Below the pieces are notes generated by a model. That model had not been told where the DNA came from and did not search any database. It worked only from the letters and a program-made list of their open reading frames with translations. From positions 124,001-188,000 of the forward strand of contig NZ_FOLM01000010.1 of NCBI RefSeq assembly GCF_900112355.1: a stretch of 64,000 nucleotides of DNA, given 5' to 3'. This document shows positions 47,942 to 55,984 of this stretch, one piece after another (position 1 is the stretch's first letter; each line of letters starts with the position of its first letter). The DNA is from Streptomyces aidingensis (GTDB taxonomy: Bacteria; Actinomycetota; Actinomycetes; Streptomycetales; Streptomycetaceae). The position numbers and the translations under genes are program-made.

Positions 47942-49516
47942 ATGGCCGGCCTCGGCGCACGGTACGGAGCCGAACGCATGACCCTGGACACGCTTCCGCC
48001 CGGCCGGTCGGTGGAGCTCCTCGGCCGCATCATGGGACCCGACCGCGTGGCGGCGGAACCCGAGGCAGCCGCCCGCATGGCCGAGCGGTGCGCCCATCTG
48101 CCGCTGGCCCTGCGCATCATGGCCGAAAAGGCCAATGACCAGCCGGAGGTCTCCCTCGCCGAACTGGTGGAGCAGCTCGCCGACGAGCGCGACCGGCTGG
48201 ACGCCCTGGGCTTCGCGGACGACGAACTCGCCGATGTGCGGGCGGTGTTCTCCACTTCCTACCGCTCCCTGCCGGCCGCGGCGGCCCGGATGTTCCGGCT
48301 CCTCGGCCTGCATCCCGGCCCGGAGATGAGCCTGTCCGCCGTCGCCGCCCTCACCGGCAGCCGGGCCGCGGACCTCCGGCCGCCGCTGGAGCGGCTGGTA
48401 CAGGCCAGCCTGGTGCAGCGGGCCCCGGGCCGACGGCTGCGCCTGCACGACCTGCTGCACTCCTATGCCGCCGAGTGTGCCGAACGGGAGGAGACGCCGG
48501 AGCACAGGACCCGGGCGCTGCGCCGCGTGCTCGGCTGGTATCTGCACACGGTGGCCGCCGGACACCGGGTGATACTTCCCAGCTTCCACCGCGTCCCGCT
48601 GCCGGCCGCCGATCCGCAGGCCCCGCCCCCGCTGTCCTTCGGCGACGTGGAACAGGCCATGGACTGGTTCGAGCGGGAACGCCTCACCCTGCTCGACGCG
48701 CTGCGCACGGCCCTGCGCGCCGGCCAGTACGACCTGGCCTGGCGCCTCCCGGCGGTGATGTACGGCTTCTGGGAGCTGCGGCACTACTGGCACGAATGGC
48801 TGGAGCTGCACCGGCTGGGCCTGCGGGCGGCCCGTGCCGCCGGGGACCGCTACGGGGAGGCGTGCAACCGGCTGGGGCTGGGCGACGCCCAGTGGCTGCT
48901 GGGCCGGCTGCCGGAGGCGCTGGCCGCCTACCGGCAGGCGGCCGGGCTGGGCCGGGCCGAGGGCGACGGCTGGATCGCCGGCTTCGCGCTGCGCGGAACC
49001 GCCACCGTGCAGCTCCGGCAGGGGTCGATCGGCGAGGCCCTGGCCACCACCGAGGAGTCCATCGAGGTGTTCCGGGCGCATGGTGAGCGGCGCGGGGAGG
49101 GCCAGGCCCTGCTGACCCTGGCCCAGTGCCAGTGCGCTCTGGGCGAGCACGACCGGGAACGGGAGAGCTGCCGGCGGGCCGTGGAGCTGTTCACCGGCCT
49201 CCGGGACACCTGGAGCGTGGCCTTCGGCTCCTGCGCGCTCGCCCGGGCGTGCGGCGAAGTCGGGGCGCACCAGGAGGCGTTGGAGCTGTACCGGGCGGCC
49301 CGCGAGGCGTTCGAGGAGTTCGGCAACCGGCGCAATACGCTGCGGGCGCTGGTCGGCATCAGCGAGTCGCTCCAGGCGCTCGGTTCGCCCGAGGCGGCCG
49401 GACACTGGCGGGAGGCGGCGCGGCTCTCCGCCGGTCTGGAGGAGGCGCAGGCCGCGGAGATGCGGGAGCGGATCGCGCGTGCTCCGGGTTCCGGTCCGGG
49501 AGGGGCGGCGGGGTGA
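47942..49516 (+). CDS. STAND/TPR regulator lacking its P-loop (probable pseudogene remainder)
   Basis: A 524-residue open frame. It starts inside the NB-ARC ARC2 region: RMTLDTLPPGRSVELLGRIMG and AERCAHLPLALRIMAEKAND (the GLPLA motif as HLPLA). A winged-helix region (RLHDLLHSYAAECAERE) follows, then TPR-like helices (about 270-510) with repeated GEACNRLGLGDAQWLLGRLPEALAAY-type units. Neither Walker A nor Walker B is present. The missing N-terminal part lies in another frame just upstream, so an internal deletion is likely. The C-terminal coding is otherwise clean, so a truncated product could still be made from ATG 47942. Confidence 0.75.
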   Translation: MAGLGARYGAERMTLDTLPPGRSVELLGRIMGPDRVAAEPEAAARMAERCAHLPLALRIMAEKANDQPEVSLAELVEQLADERDRLDALGFADDELADVRAVFSTSYRSLPAAAARMFRLLGLHPGPEMSLSAVAALTGSRAADLRPPLERLVQASLVQRAPGRRLRLHDLLHSYAAECAEREETPEHRTRALRRVLGWYLHTVAAGHRVILPSFHRVPLPAADPQAPPPLSFGDVEQAMDWFERERLTLLDALRTALRAGQYDLAWRLPAVMYGFWELRHYWHEWLELHRLGLRAARAAGDRYGEACNRLGLGDAQWLLGRLPEALAAYRQAAGLGRAEGDGWIAGFALRGTATVQLRQGSIGEALATTEESIEVFRAHGERRGEGQALLTLAQCQCALGEHDRERESCRRAVELFTGLRDTWSVAFGSCALARACGEVGAHQEALELYRAAREAFEEFGNRRNTLRALVGISESLQALGSPEAAGHWREAARLSAGLEEAQAAEMRERIARAPGSGPGGAAG

Positions 49517-49536
49517 GAGGCGGCGGCGCCGGGCCG

Positions 49537-50436
49537 TCAGGTGCGGTGCGGTGGCGGGGTGGCCGGAGGGACAGGTGGGACGGGAGGGACGGGTGGGAGG
49601 AGGGCGGCGAGGGAGCGGAAGGCGGGGGTGCCGGGGGTGACGGGGGCGTAGTGGCCGGTGGCCGGGAGCGGGTGGAGCCGGATGCTGCCGGTGGCGCGGT
49701 GGGCGGCGGCATAGCGCTCGGAGAGGGCGAGGGGGACCTGGCCGTCCGCCGTGCCGTGCACCAGGGTCACCGGGCAGGGCGGGGCGGGCAGGCGCAGCGG
49801 GTCGAGGGCGGCGAGCAGCGGCGAACCGGCGAGGTCATCGCCGAGGAAGCCGGCGACGGCGCCCGCGCCCAGCCGGAGCCGGTGGGCGGCGCCCAGGTCG
49901 CAGACGGCGGCCACCGCCAGCACGGCGCCGGGCGGGGTGCCGGCGGTGGCCGCCGCCCACAGGGCGAGCTGGCCGCCGGCCGAATGGCCGAGCAGCAGCG
50001 GGGGTCGGTCGCCGGCCGCGGTGGGGTCGGCGGCCAGGGCGGACAGCGCGGCGGTGATGTCGTCGAAGGTCTCCGGGTGCCCGCCGCCGCCCCCGGCCCT
50101 GCGGTACTCCACCAGGGCGACCGGCCGGCCGGCGGCGGCCAGGGCGGCGGCGAACGGGGTGAGATGGGTGCGGTCGTAGGCCTCCCGCCAGAAGCCGCCG
50201 TGCAGGACGACAAGCCACGGCCCGGCCGGTGGCCCCGGTGGAGTACCGGTACCGCCGGGCCGGGGCTCGTACAGGCCGATGACCTGGGAGGGGTGCGGGC
50301 CGTAGCGCAGGGTGCGGTCGGGCGGCTCCGGCCGCAGGGCGAGCAGTGCCGCCATCTCCGCCGCGTCCCGCCCGCTTTCCGCCGCGCCGCCGGGCGAGGC
50401 GGCGCCGCCGGGGACACCGCCGGGGACGCTGTTCAC
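49537..50436 (-). CDS. Alpha/beta hydrolase, probable kynurenine formamidase
   Basis: A 299-residue alpha/beta hydrolase. Oxyanion motif HGGFW (in VVLHGGFWREAYDR), nucleophile elbow GHSAGGQLAL, acid in LVHGTADGQVPL and histidine in ATGHYAPV. HGG(F/Y)W is typical of AFMID-type arylformamidases, and the gene overlaps kynU by 4 nt (GTGA), so hydrolysis of N-formylkynurenine between KynA and KynU is the likely role. It is not a homologue of bacterial cyclase-type KynB. The C-terminal PPVPPVPP repeat comes from a 9-bp array at 49565-49600. Confidence 0.8.
   Translation of the reverse strand: MNSVPGGVPGGAASPGGAAESGRDAAEMAALLALRPEPPDRTLRYGPHPSQVIGLYEPRPGGTGTPPGPPAGPWLVVLHGGFWREAYDRTHLTPFAAALAAAGRPVALVEYRRAGGGGGHPETFDDITAALSALAADPTAAGDRPPLLLGHSAGGQLALWAAATAGTPPGAVLAVAAVCDLGAAHRLRLGAGAVAGFLGDDLAGSPLLAALDPLRLPAPPCPVTLVHGTADGQVPLALSERYAAAHRATGSIRLHPLPATGHYAPVTPGTPAFRSLAALLPPVPPVPPVPPATPPPHRT
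49565..49600. repeat. 9-bp-period array encoding Pro-Pro-Val tail
   Basis: Units GGAGGGACA, GGTGGGACG, GGAGGGACG, GGTGGGAGG encode the proline-rich C-terminus of the minus-strand hydrolase. Confidence 0.88.
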
Positions 50437-51704
50437 CGGGTGCCCTCGCGCAGGACCGCGGCCAGGGTCCGGGCGGCGCGTTCGGTATCGGTGAAGCCGG
50501 TGTACAGCGGGGTGAAGCCGAAGCGCAGCACATCCGGTTCGCGGAAGTCGCCGACCACGCCCCGGCGGACGAGTTCGGCCATGACGGCGGCGGTCCCGTC
50601 GCAGCGCAGCGAGATCTGGCTGCCGCGCCGGGCGTGTTCGGCGGGGGTGAGCGGGACGAGGGAGCCGGGCGGGGCGAGGGCCGCCACCCGGGCCAGGAAG
50701 TAGTCGGTCAGGGCCAGGCTCTTGGCCCTGACCTCGGCGATGTCCACGCCGTCCCAGACCTCCAGCGCGGCTTCCAGGGCCAGCATGGAGAGGATGTCCG
50801 GGGTGCCGACCCGGCCGCGCACCGCCCCCTCGGCGGGCCGGTAGTCCGGGGTCATGGCGAACGGCTCCCGGTGGCCGTTCCAGCCGGGCAGCGGGGAGTC
50901 GAAGCGCGCCTGGTGTTCGGCCCGGATATAGAGGTATGCCGGGGCGCCCGGACCGCCGTTGAGGTACTTGTAGGTGCAGCCCACCGCGAAGTCGACCCCG
51001 AGCGCGTCCACATTGACCGGCAGCGCACCGGCGCTGTGGCACAGATCGGCGACCACCGGCGCGCCGGCCGCATGGGCGGCGGCGGTCACCGCGGCCAGGC
51101 CGTGCAGTTCGCCGGTGCGGTAGTCGACATGGTTGACCAGCACGGCGGCGGTGCGGGGCCCGGCCAGCGAGGGCAGGTCTCCGGCCGGCACCGGGACCAG
51201 GGTGCGGCCGGTCATCCGGGCGGCGGACTCGGCGATATAGCCGTCGGTGGGGAAGGTGCCGGCGTCCATCAGGATCTGGTCGCGGACGGTGCCGCGCGAT
51301 GCGGTCCCCCGGGTGTCGTCGGCCTCGGCCAGCCGGACCGCGCCGACCAGTGCCTTGAAGACATTGACGCTGGTCGAGTCGCCGACCACCACCTGGCCGG
51401 GCGCGGCGCCGATCAGCGGGGCTATCCGGTCGCCGATCCGCTGCGGCGCGGTCCACCAGCCGGATTCCGTCCAGGAGCGGATGCGGAGTTCGCCCCATTC
51501 GCGGCCGATCACCTCGGCCAGCCGTCCGGGAACGGCGGCCGGGAGGGCGCCCAGCGAGTTGCCGTCGAGGTAGACGGTGTCGTCGTCCAGGACGAAGGCG
51601 CGGCGGCGGCCGGCCAGGGGGTCGGCGGCGTCCAGCCGGGCCGCCGCCGCCCAGGCGGAGCCGGGGCCGGAGGCGCCGGGGTGGGTGAGAGGCCGGTCAG
51701 ACAT
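50433..51704 (-). CDS. kynU: Kynureninase
   Basis: A 423-residue PLP enzyme cleaving kynurenine to anthranilate and alanine. It has VYLDGNSLGALP near the N-terminus, GDSTSVNVFKAL (phosphate site, about 110-121), NHVDYRTGELHG, VVADLCHSAGALPV with the PLP-binding Asp, and VGCTYKYLNGGPGAPAYLYI with the Schiff-base lysine (about 235). GRVGTPDILSMLALEAAL follows. Start overlaps the kynA end by 8 nt and the stop overlaps the formamidase start, so kynA-kynU-formamidase is one operon. Confidence 0.95.
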   Translation of the reverse strand: MSDRPLTHPGASGPGSAWAAAARLDAADPLAGRRRAFVLDDDTVYLDGNSLGALPAAVPGRLAEVIGREWGELRIRSWTESGWWTAPQRIGDRIAPLIGAAPGQVVVGDSTSVNVFKALVGAVRLAEADDTRGTASRGTVRDQILMDAGTFPTDGYIAESAARMTGRTLVPVPAGDLPSLAGPRTAAVLVNHVDYRTGELHGLAAVTAAAHAAGAPVVADLCHSAGALPVNVDALGVDFAVGCTYKYLNGGPGAPAYLYIRAEHQARFDSPLPGWNGHREPFAMTPDYRPAEGAVRGRVGTPDILSMLALEAALEVWDGVDIAEVRAKSLALTDYFLARVAALAPPGSLVPLTPAEHARRGSQISLRCDGTAAVMAELVRRGVVGDFREPDVLRFGFTPLYTGFTDTERAARTLAAVLREGTR

Positions 51705-52590
51705 GGCTGCGGGCCGTCCAGAGCTCGGGGAAGACGCTTCTGCGGGCGCGCTTCTCCAGCCAGGCCACGCCCGCCGAGCCGCCGGTGCCCTGCTTGGCGC
51801 CCATCGCGCGCCGGGTGGCCACCAGATGGTCGTTGCGCCACCGCCAGACGAGTTCGGCGACCTCGGTGAGGGCCTCCCCCAGACGCAGCAGGCCGTTGTC
51901 CGGGGAACCGTCCGGGGAACCGTCCCGGGCATCGCCGGCGTAGACCGCGGTCCAGGCCGCCTCCACGGCCGGATGCGGCTCATGGGGCAGGCCGCGGTCG
52001 CGGTGCAGCACCTCGTCCGGCAGTTCGTGGCCGTGCCGGGACAGATAGGCCAGCGCCTCGTCGTACAGGCTCGGTTCGTGCAGCGCCTTGGCCAGCTCGT
52101 CGTGCACCCGCGGCGCGCCGCGGTGCGGCACCAGCATGGAGGCCGACTTCTCGCCGAGCAGGAACTCCATCCGCCGGTACATGGCGGACTGGAAGCCGGA
52201 GCCCTCGCCGAGCGCCGCCCGGTAGGCGTTGAACTCGGCGGGGGTGAGCCGGGCGAGCGGCTCCCAGGAGGCGTTGAGCGCCTTCAGCTCGTGGCCGGAG
52301 CGCTCCAGCGCGGCCAGTGCGGTGCCCAGCTCGTCCCGGCGCAGGGCGTGGGCGGCGGTGGTCCACTCGTGGACGATCACCGTGAACCACAGCTCCATCA
52401 CCTGAGTGGTCACCAGGAAGACCATCTCGCCCGGCTCGTCGGTGAGCGGGTGCTGGAGGTGGGTGAGGACCTCGGCCCTGACGTAGTCCTCGTAGGGGGT
52501 GGTGCCGGCGAAGTCCAGATGCGGGTCGGTGCCGGGGTCGGAGGCGGGGGTGGGGGTGGACGTGGGGGTGGGCAGTGGTGACTGCGTCAT
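51697..52590 (-). CDS. kynA: Tryptophan 2,3-dioxygenase
   Basis: A 297-residue haem dioxygenase, first step of the kynurenine pathway. After a Thr/Pro-rich leader (1-25) come TPYEDYVRAEVLTHLQHPL, EMVFLVTTQVMELWFTVIVHEW (substrate-side helix), FQSAMYRRMEFLLGEKS, and WRNDHLVATRRAMGAKQGTGGSAGVAWL, carrying the haem-ligand histidine and the GTGGS substrate loop. ATG at 52590. It leads the operon with kynU and a formamidase. A nonamer repeat lies just upstream, where the promoter should be. Confidence 0.95.
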   Translation of the reverse strand: MTQSPLPTPTSTPTPASDPGTDPHLDFAGTTPYEDYVRAEVLTHLQHPLTDEPGEMVFLVTTQVMELWFTVIVHEWTTAAHALRRDELGTALAALERSGHELKALNASWEPLARLTPAEFNAYRAALGEGSGFQSAMYRRMEFLLGEKSASMLVPHRGAPRVHDELAKALHEPSLYDEALAYLSRHGHELPDEVLHRDRGLPHEPHPAVEAAWTAVYAGDARDGSPDGSPDNGLLRLGEALTEVAELVWRWRNDHLVATRRAMGAKQGTGGSAGVAWLEKRARRSVFPELWTARSHV

Positions 52591-52642
52591 TGCGGTCTCC
52601 CGGGGGAAGCCCGGCGGCGCCGGGATCGCCGGTGCCGCCGGG

Positions 52643-52678
52643 CGTGGTACGGGTGGTTCGGATCGTGCGGGTGGTACG
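52643..52678. repeat. 9-bp-period array upstream of kynA
   Basis: Units CGTGGTACG, GGTGGTTCG, GATCGTGCG, GGTGGTACG, in the 94-nt spacer between the DUF3151 gene and kynA, overlapping the likely kyn promoter. Confidence 0.85.
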
Positions 52679-52684
52679 GACCGG

Positions 52685-53116
52685 TCAGGCGGACGGCCGC
52701 GGGCCGGTGAGCACCTCGGCCGCGGTCGGGGAGCTGTCCCGCAGGAAGGTGGTGCAGCGCTCGTACTCCTCGGTCTCCCCGATCGCCTGCGCGGCCCGGG
52801 CCAGTGCGTACAGCGCGCGCAGAAAGCCCTGATTGGGTTCGTGCTCCCAGGGCACCGGGCCCTGCCCGCGCCAGCCGCTGCGGCGCAGCGCGTCCAGGCC
52901 CCGGTGGTAGCCGGTCCGGGCGTAGGCGTAGGACTCGACCGCCCGGCCCGCCGCGAAGGCCTGGTCCGCGAGCCGGGACCAGGCCAGCGAGGAGGCCGGA
53001 TACCGGGCGGCGACCTCGGCCGGCTCCTTGCCCGCCGCCAGGGCCTCGCGCGGCTCCGGGTCGTCCGGCAGGTGGGTCGGGGGCGGACCCCCGAGCAGAT
53101 TCTCATGGATGGCCAT
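52685..53116 (-). CDS. DUF3151 family protein
   Basis: A 143-residue helical protein: NLLGGPPPTHLPDDPEPREAL, then VAARYPASSLAWSRLADQAFAAGRAVESYAYARTGYHRGLDALRRSGWRGQGPVPWEHEPN, the characteristic DUF3151 core, and FLRALYALARAAQAIGETEEYERC. It is conserved next to fba in many actinobacteria. It has a TPR-like look; function unknown. It is downstream of fbaA with a hairpin between them. Confidence 0.88.
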   Translation of the reverse strand: MAIHENLLGGPPPTHLPDDPEPREALAAGKEPAEVAARYPASSLAWSRLADQAFAAGRAVESYAYARTGYHRGLDALRRSGWRGQGPVPWEHEPNQGFLRALYALARAAQAIGETEEYERCTTFLRDSSPTAAEVLTGPRPSA

Positions 53117-53163
53117 GGGGTCCAGTCTGCCGGTAGGGGCGGCCGGCCGCCGCCGCCCGGTCC

Positions 53164-53215
53164 CGGTCCGGGTCCTGCTCCGCCCGGGGCGGCGGGCGGA
53201 GCCGGACCCGGACCG
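53164..53215 (-). terminator. Nested hairpin after fbaA
   Basis: 53164-53175 pairs with 53204-53215, and an inner GCTCCGCC/GGCGGAGC stem lies within. It begins 5 nt after the fbaA stop on the minus strand. Confidence 0.75.
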
Positions 53216-53220
53216 CCGGA

Positions 53221-54243
53221 TCACTTCAGCCGGGTACCGGCCGAGCGCAGGTCCTTGCAGGCCCCGACCACCCGGGCCGCCATGCCGGCCTCGGCCAGCT
53301 TGCCCCAGCTCCGCGGGTCGTAGGTCTTCTTGTTGCCGACCTCGCCGTCCACCTTCAGCACGCCGTCGTAGTTGCGGAACATGTGGTCCGCCACCGGACG
53401 GGTGAAGGCGTACTGGGTGTCGGTGTCCAGGTTCATCTTCACCACGCCGTTCTCCAGCGCGGTGGCGATCTCCTCCTTGGTGGAGCCGGAGCCGCCGTGG
53501 AAGACGAAGTCGAACGGCGCGGTCTTGCCGTACTTGGCGCCCACGCCCTCCTGGAGGTCCTTGAGCAGCTCGGGCCGGAGCACCACATTGCCCGGCTTGT
53601 ACACCCCGTGCACATTTCCGAAGGAGGCGGCCAGCAGATAGCGGCCCTTCTCGCCCAGGCCCAGCGCCTCGGCGGTGCGCAGCGCGTCCTCCACCGTGGT
53701 GTACAGCTCGTCGTTGATCTCGTGGCTGACGCCGTCCTCCTCGCCGCCGGTCGGGGTGATCTCCACCTCCAGGATGATCTTCGCGGCGGCGGCGAGGGCG
53801 AGCAGCTCCTGGCCGATCTCCAGGTTGTCCTTGAGCGTCTCGGCCGAGCCGTCCCACATGTGGGACTGGAACAGCGGCTCGCGGCCGGCCGCCACCCGCT
53901 CCCGCGAGACCTCCAGCAGCGGGCGGACATAGCCGTCCAGCTTGTCCTTGGGGCAGTGGTCGGTGTGCAGCGCGATATTGACCGGGTACTTGGCGGCCAC
54001 CACGTGCGCGAACTCGGCCAGCGCCACCGCCCCGGTGACCATGTCCTTGCTGTACTGGCCGCCCAGGAACTCGGCGCCGCCGGTGGAGATCTGGACGATG
54101 CCGTCGCTCTCCGCCTCCGCGAATCCGCGCAGTGCCGCATGCAGGGTCTGTGTCGAGGTGACGTTGATGGCGGGGTAGGCGAACTTGCCTGCCTTCGCCC
54201 GGTCGAGCATCTCGTTGTAGACCTCGGGTGTCGCGATGGGCAT
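53221..54243 (-). CDS. fbaA: Class II fructose-bisphosphate aldolase
   Basis: A 340-residue zinc aldolase of glycolysis and gluconeogenesis. Diagnostic stretches: FAYPAINVTSTQTLHAAL (about 18-35), IALHTDHCPKDKLDGY with zinc ligand H and catalytic D (about 94-110), SHMWDGSAETLKDN, EVEITPTGGEEDGVSHE, ASFGNVHGVYKPGN (zinc His) and FVFHGGSGSTKEEI. Length matches the long class IIA form. Monocistronic in appearance, with pyrE 140 nt upstream in the same direction and a hairpin downstream. Confidence 0.97.
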   Translation of the reverse strand: MPIATPEVYNEMLDRAKAGKFAYPAINVTSTQTLHAALRGFAEAESDGIVQISTGGAEFLGGQYSKDMVTGAVALAEFAHVVAAKYPVNIALHTDHCPKDKLDGYVRPLLEVSRERVAAGREPLFQSHMWDGSAETLKDNLEIGQELLALAAAAKIILEVEITPTGGEEDGVSHEINDELYTTVEDALRTAEALGLGEKGRYLLAASFGNVHGVYKPGNVVLRPELLKDLQEGVGAKYGKTAPFDFVFHGGSGSTKEEIATALENGVVKMNLDTDTQYAFTRPVADHMFRNYDGVLKVDGEVGNKKTYDPRSWGKLAEAGMAARVVGACKDLRSAGTRLK

Positions 54244-54382
54244 CTGTCCGCTCCTTCGAAGCGTATCTATGAGGGTCGGGCTCTCTGCGGCCTGCGGCTC
54301 TCAGGACGGGGAGCCGGGAGGGGAGAGTCGGATGACATCATCGTCGGGCCCATCCTCCCAGACCTCCCGGGCGGCCGGATGC

Positions 54383-54931
54383 TCAGCCCAGGCCGAGGTC
54401 GGCGAGCTGGTACGCGGCGTAGTACGGCAGCCCGGCCGCCGCCACCGCCGGGGCCCCGCCCCGTTCGACGATGACGGCGACACCGACGACCTCGGCGCCG
54501 GCCGCGCGCAGCGCCTCCACCGCGGTGAGCACCGAGCCGCCGGTGGTGGAGGTGTCCTCCACCGCCAGCACGCGCCGGCCGGCGACGTCCGGGCCCTCGA
54601 TCCGGCGCTGGAGGCCGTGCGCCTTGCCGGCCTTGCGGACCACAAAGGCGTCCAGCTTCCCGCCGCGTGCCGCGGCGGCGTGCAGCATGGCGGTGGCCAC
54701 CGGATCGGCGCCGAGGGTGAGGCCGCCCACCGCGTCGTAGTCCAGCCCGTCGGTGAGGTCCAGCATCACCTGGCCGACCAGGGGCGCGGCGGTGCCGTCC
54801 AGGGTGATCCGGCGCAGGTCCACGTAGGTGTCCGCCTCCTGGCCGGAGGAGAGCGTCACGCGGCCGTGGACGACGGCCTTGTCCTGGATCTGGCGCAGCA
54901 GCTCGGCGCGGGTGTCGGTGCTCGTGCTCAT
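54383..54931 (-). CDS. pyrE: Orotate phosphoribosyltransferase
   Basis: A 182-residue PRTase making OMP from orotate and PRPP in pyrimidine synthesis. The PRPP motif is RRVLAVEDTSTTGGSVLTAVEAL (about 115-137). VHGRVTLSSGQEADTYVDLRR (about 22-42) is the substrate side, GGLTLGADPVATAML the dimer loop and FVVRKAGKAHGLQRRIEGP the catalytic lysine loop. ATG at 54931. It is followed by fbaA on the same strand. Confidence 0.96.
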   Translation of the reverse strand: MSTSTDTRAELLRQIQDKAVVHGRVTLSSGQEADTYVDLRRITLDGTAAPLVGQVMLDLTDGLDYDAVGGLTLGADPVATAMLHAAAARGGKLDAFVVRKAGKAHGLQRRIEGPDVAGRRVLAVEDTSTTGGSVLTAVEALRAAGAEVVGVAVIVERGGAPAVAAAGLPYYAAYQLADLGLG

Positions 54932-55083
54932 GGGGCCAGCCTAGGCGCCGGGACCCGGGCCGCCGGTCACCGGTGACTCGGAGCGCGGTCGGCCCGGCCG
55001 GCGGCGGCGGGCGCCCGCGCCGGCGGTGTCTTCCCCGTGCCTTCCCTGCCGCCGGCCGCCGGGCCGCCGGGCCGCCGGGCCCG

Positions 55084-55923
55084 TTATGCGGTCTGCGTCT
55101 CCGGGGCCGGGCGCCAGCTCCAGGTGGTGGAGAGCTCCAGCGGCTCCAGCGGAGTGACCAGCCGGGGGTGCGAGTTCAGGCCGTCGGGCGGGCCGGACTG
55201 CGGTTCCACGCAGATCGCCTCGGGCTGCATGTCGTAGACCACCACCCAGGGGGAGGGGCTGGTGACGGTCAGGGCCAGCTCGCCGGGCCAGGTGAGGGTG
55301 ACATGCACGCCGTCGGGCATGCCGAAGCAGTCGTCCCAGGGGCCGGGCCGGGGGTCGATCCGGTTTCCGGTGGGGATGTGGTCCCCGCCGCGCTCCTCCT
55401 GCCAGTCGGCGGTGAAGCCGATCTCCGCGTCCGGGCCGCCGGGGCTGAGGCGGCGCAGGAACCAGGGGTGCCAGCCGACCTGGGCGGGGAAGGAGGGGCC
55501 TGCCGTCTCCACCCCCAGGGTGAGGGTGACGGCGGAGCCGTCCTCGGCCAGCTCGACGAGCTGGGTGACCCGGCCGGGATAGGGCCAGGGGTCGCCGAGG
55601 TCGCACACAAATGCGGCGCTGCGCTGCTCCGCGCTCACCGTCTTCCACGGCTGCTCACGCACGGTTCCGTGCATGGCGTGCGGTGCGGCCGCACCGTCGT
55701 TGGGGAGCTGGTGAAAGGTTTCTCCGTTGCGGAACCTCCCGTTCCGGGTCCGGCCGCACCAGGGCACCATCAGGAAGGAGCCGAAGTCGTCGCCCTGGCG
55801 CAGCAGCTCGGTGCCGCCCGTACGGAGCGAGGAGATCCGGCAGCCCTCGTCGGGCAGTACGGTCAGCTCGGCGTCGGCCGCGTGGAGTCGCACACCGCGC
55901 TCGGTCTGTTGTGGAGTGGTCAC
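55084..55923 (-). CDS. Aldose 1-epimerase (galactose mutarotase-like)
   Basis: A 279-residue beta-sandwich protein of the aldose 1-epimerase family: ELTVLPDEGCRISSLRTGGTELLRQGDDFGSFLMVPWCGRTRNGRF, then PHAMHGTVREQPW (catalytic-His region, about 85-97), FPAQVGWHPWFLRRL (second His, about 145-160) and ICVEPQSGPPDGLN (catalytic Glu, about 235). GTG at 55923 lies 6 nt after TATCAT (55935-55930), so the message is probably leaderless. It is not in a sugar operon; neighbours are pyrE and an SRPBCC gene. Confidence 0.9.
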   Translation of the reverse strand: MTTPQQTERGVRLHAADAELTVLPDEGCRISSLRTGGTELLRQGDDFGSFLMVPWCGRTRNGRFRNGETFHQLPNDGAAAPHAMHGTVREQPWKTVSAEQRSAAFVCDLGDPWPYPGRVTQLVELAEDGSAVTLTLGVETAGPSFPAQVGWHPWFLRRLSPGGPDAEIGFTADWQEERGGDHIPTGNRIDPRPGPWDDCFGMPDGVHVTLTWPGELALTVTSPSPWVVVYDMQPEAICVEPQSGPPDGLNSHPRLVTPLEPLELSTTWSWRPAPETQTA

Positions 55924-55984
55924 GACACGATGATAACGATTCGGTCTACACCGCATTGACCAGCGCTGTTTTCGGAGAGTGAGG

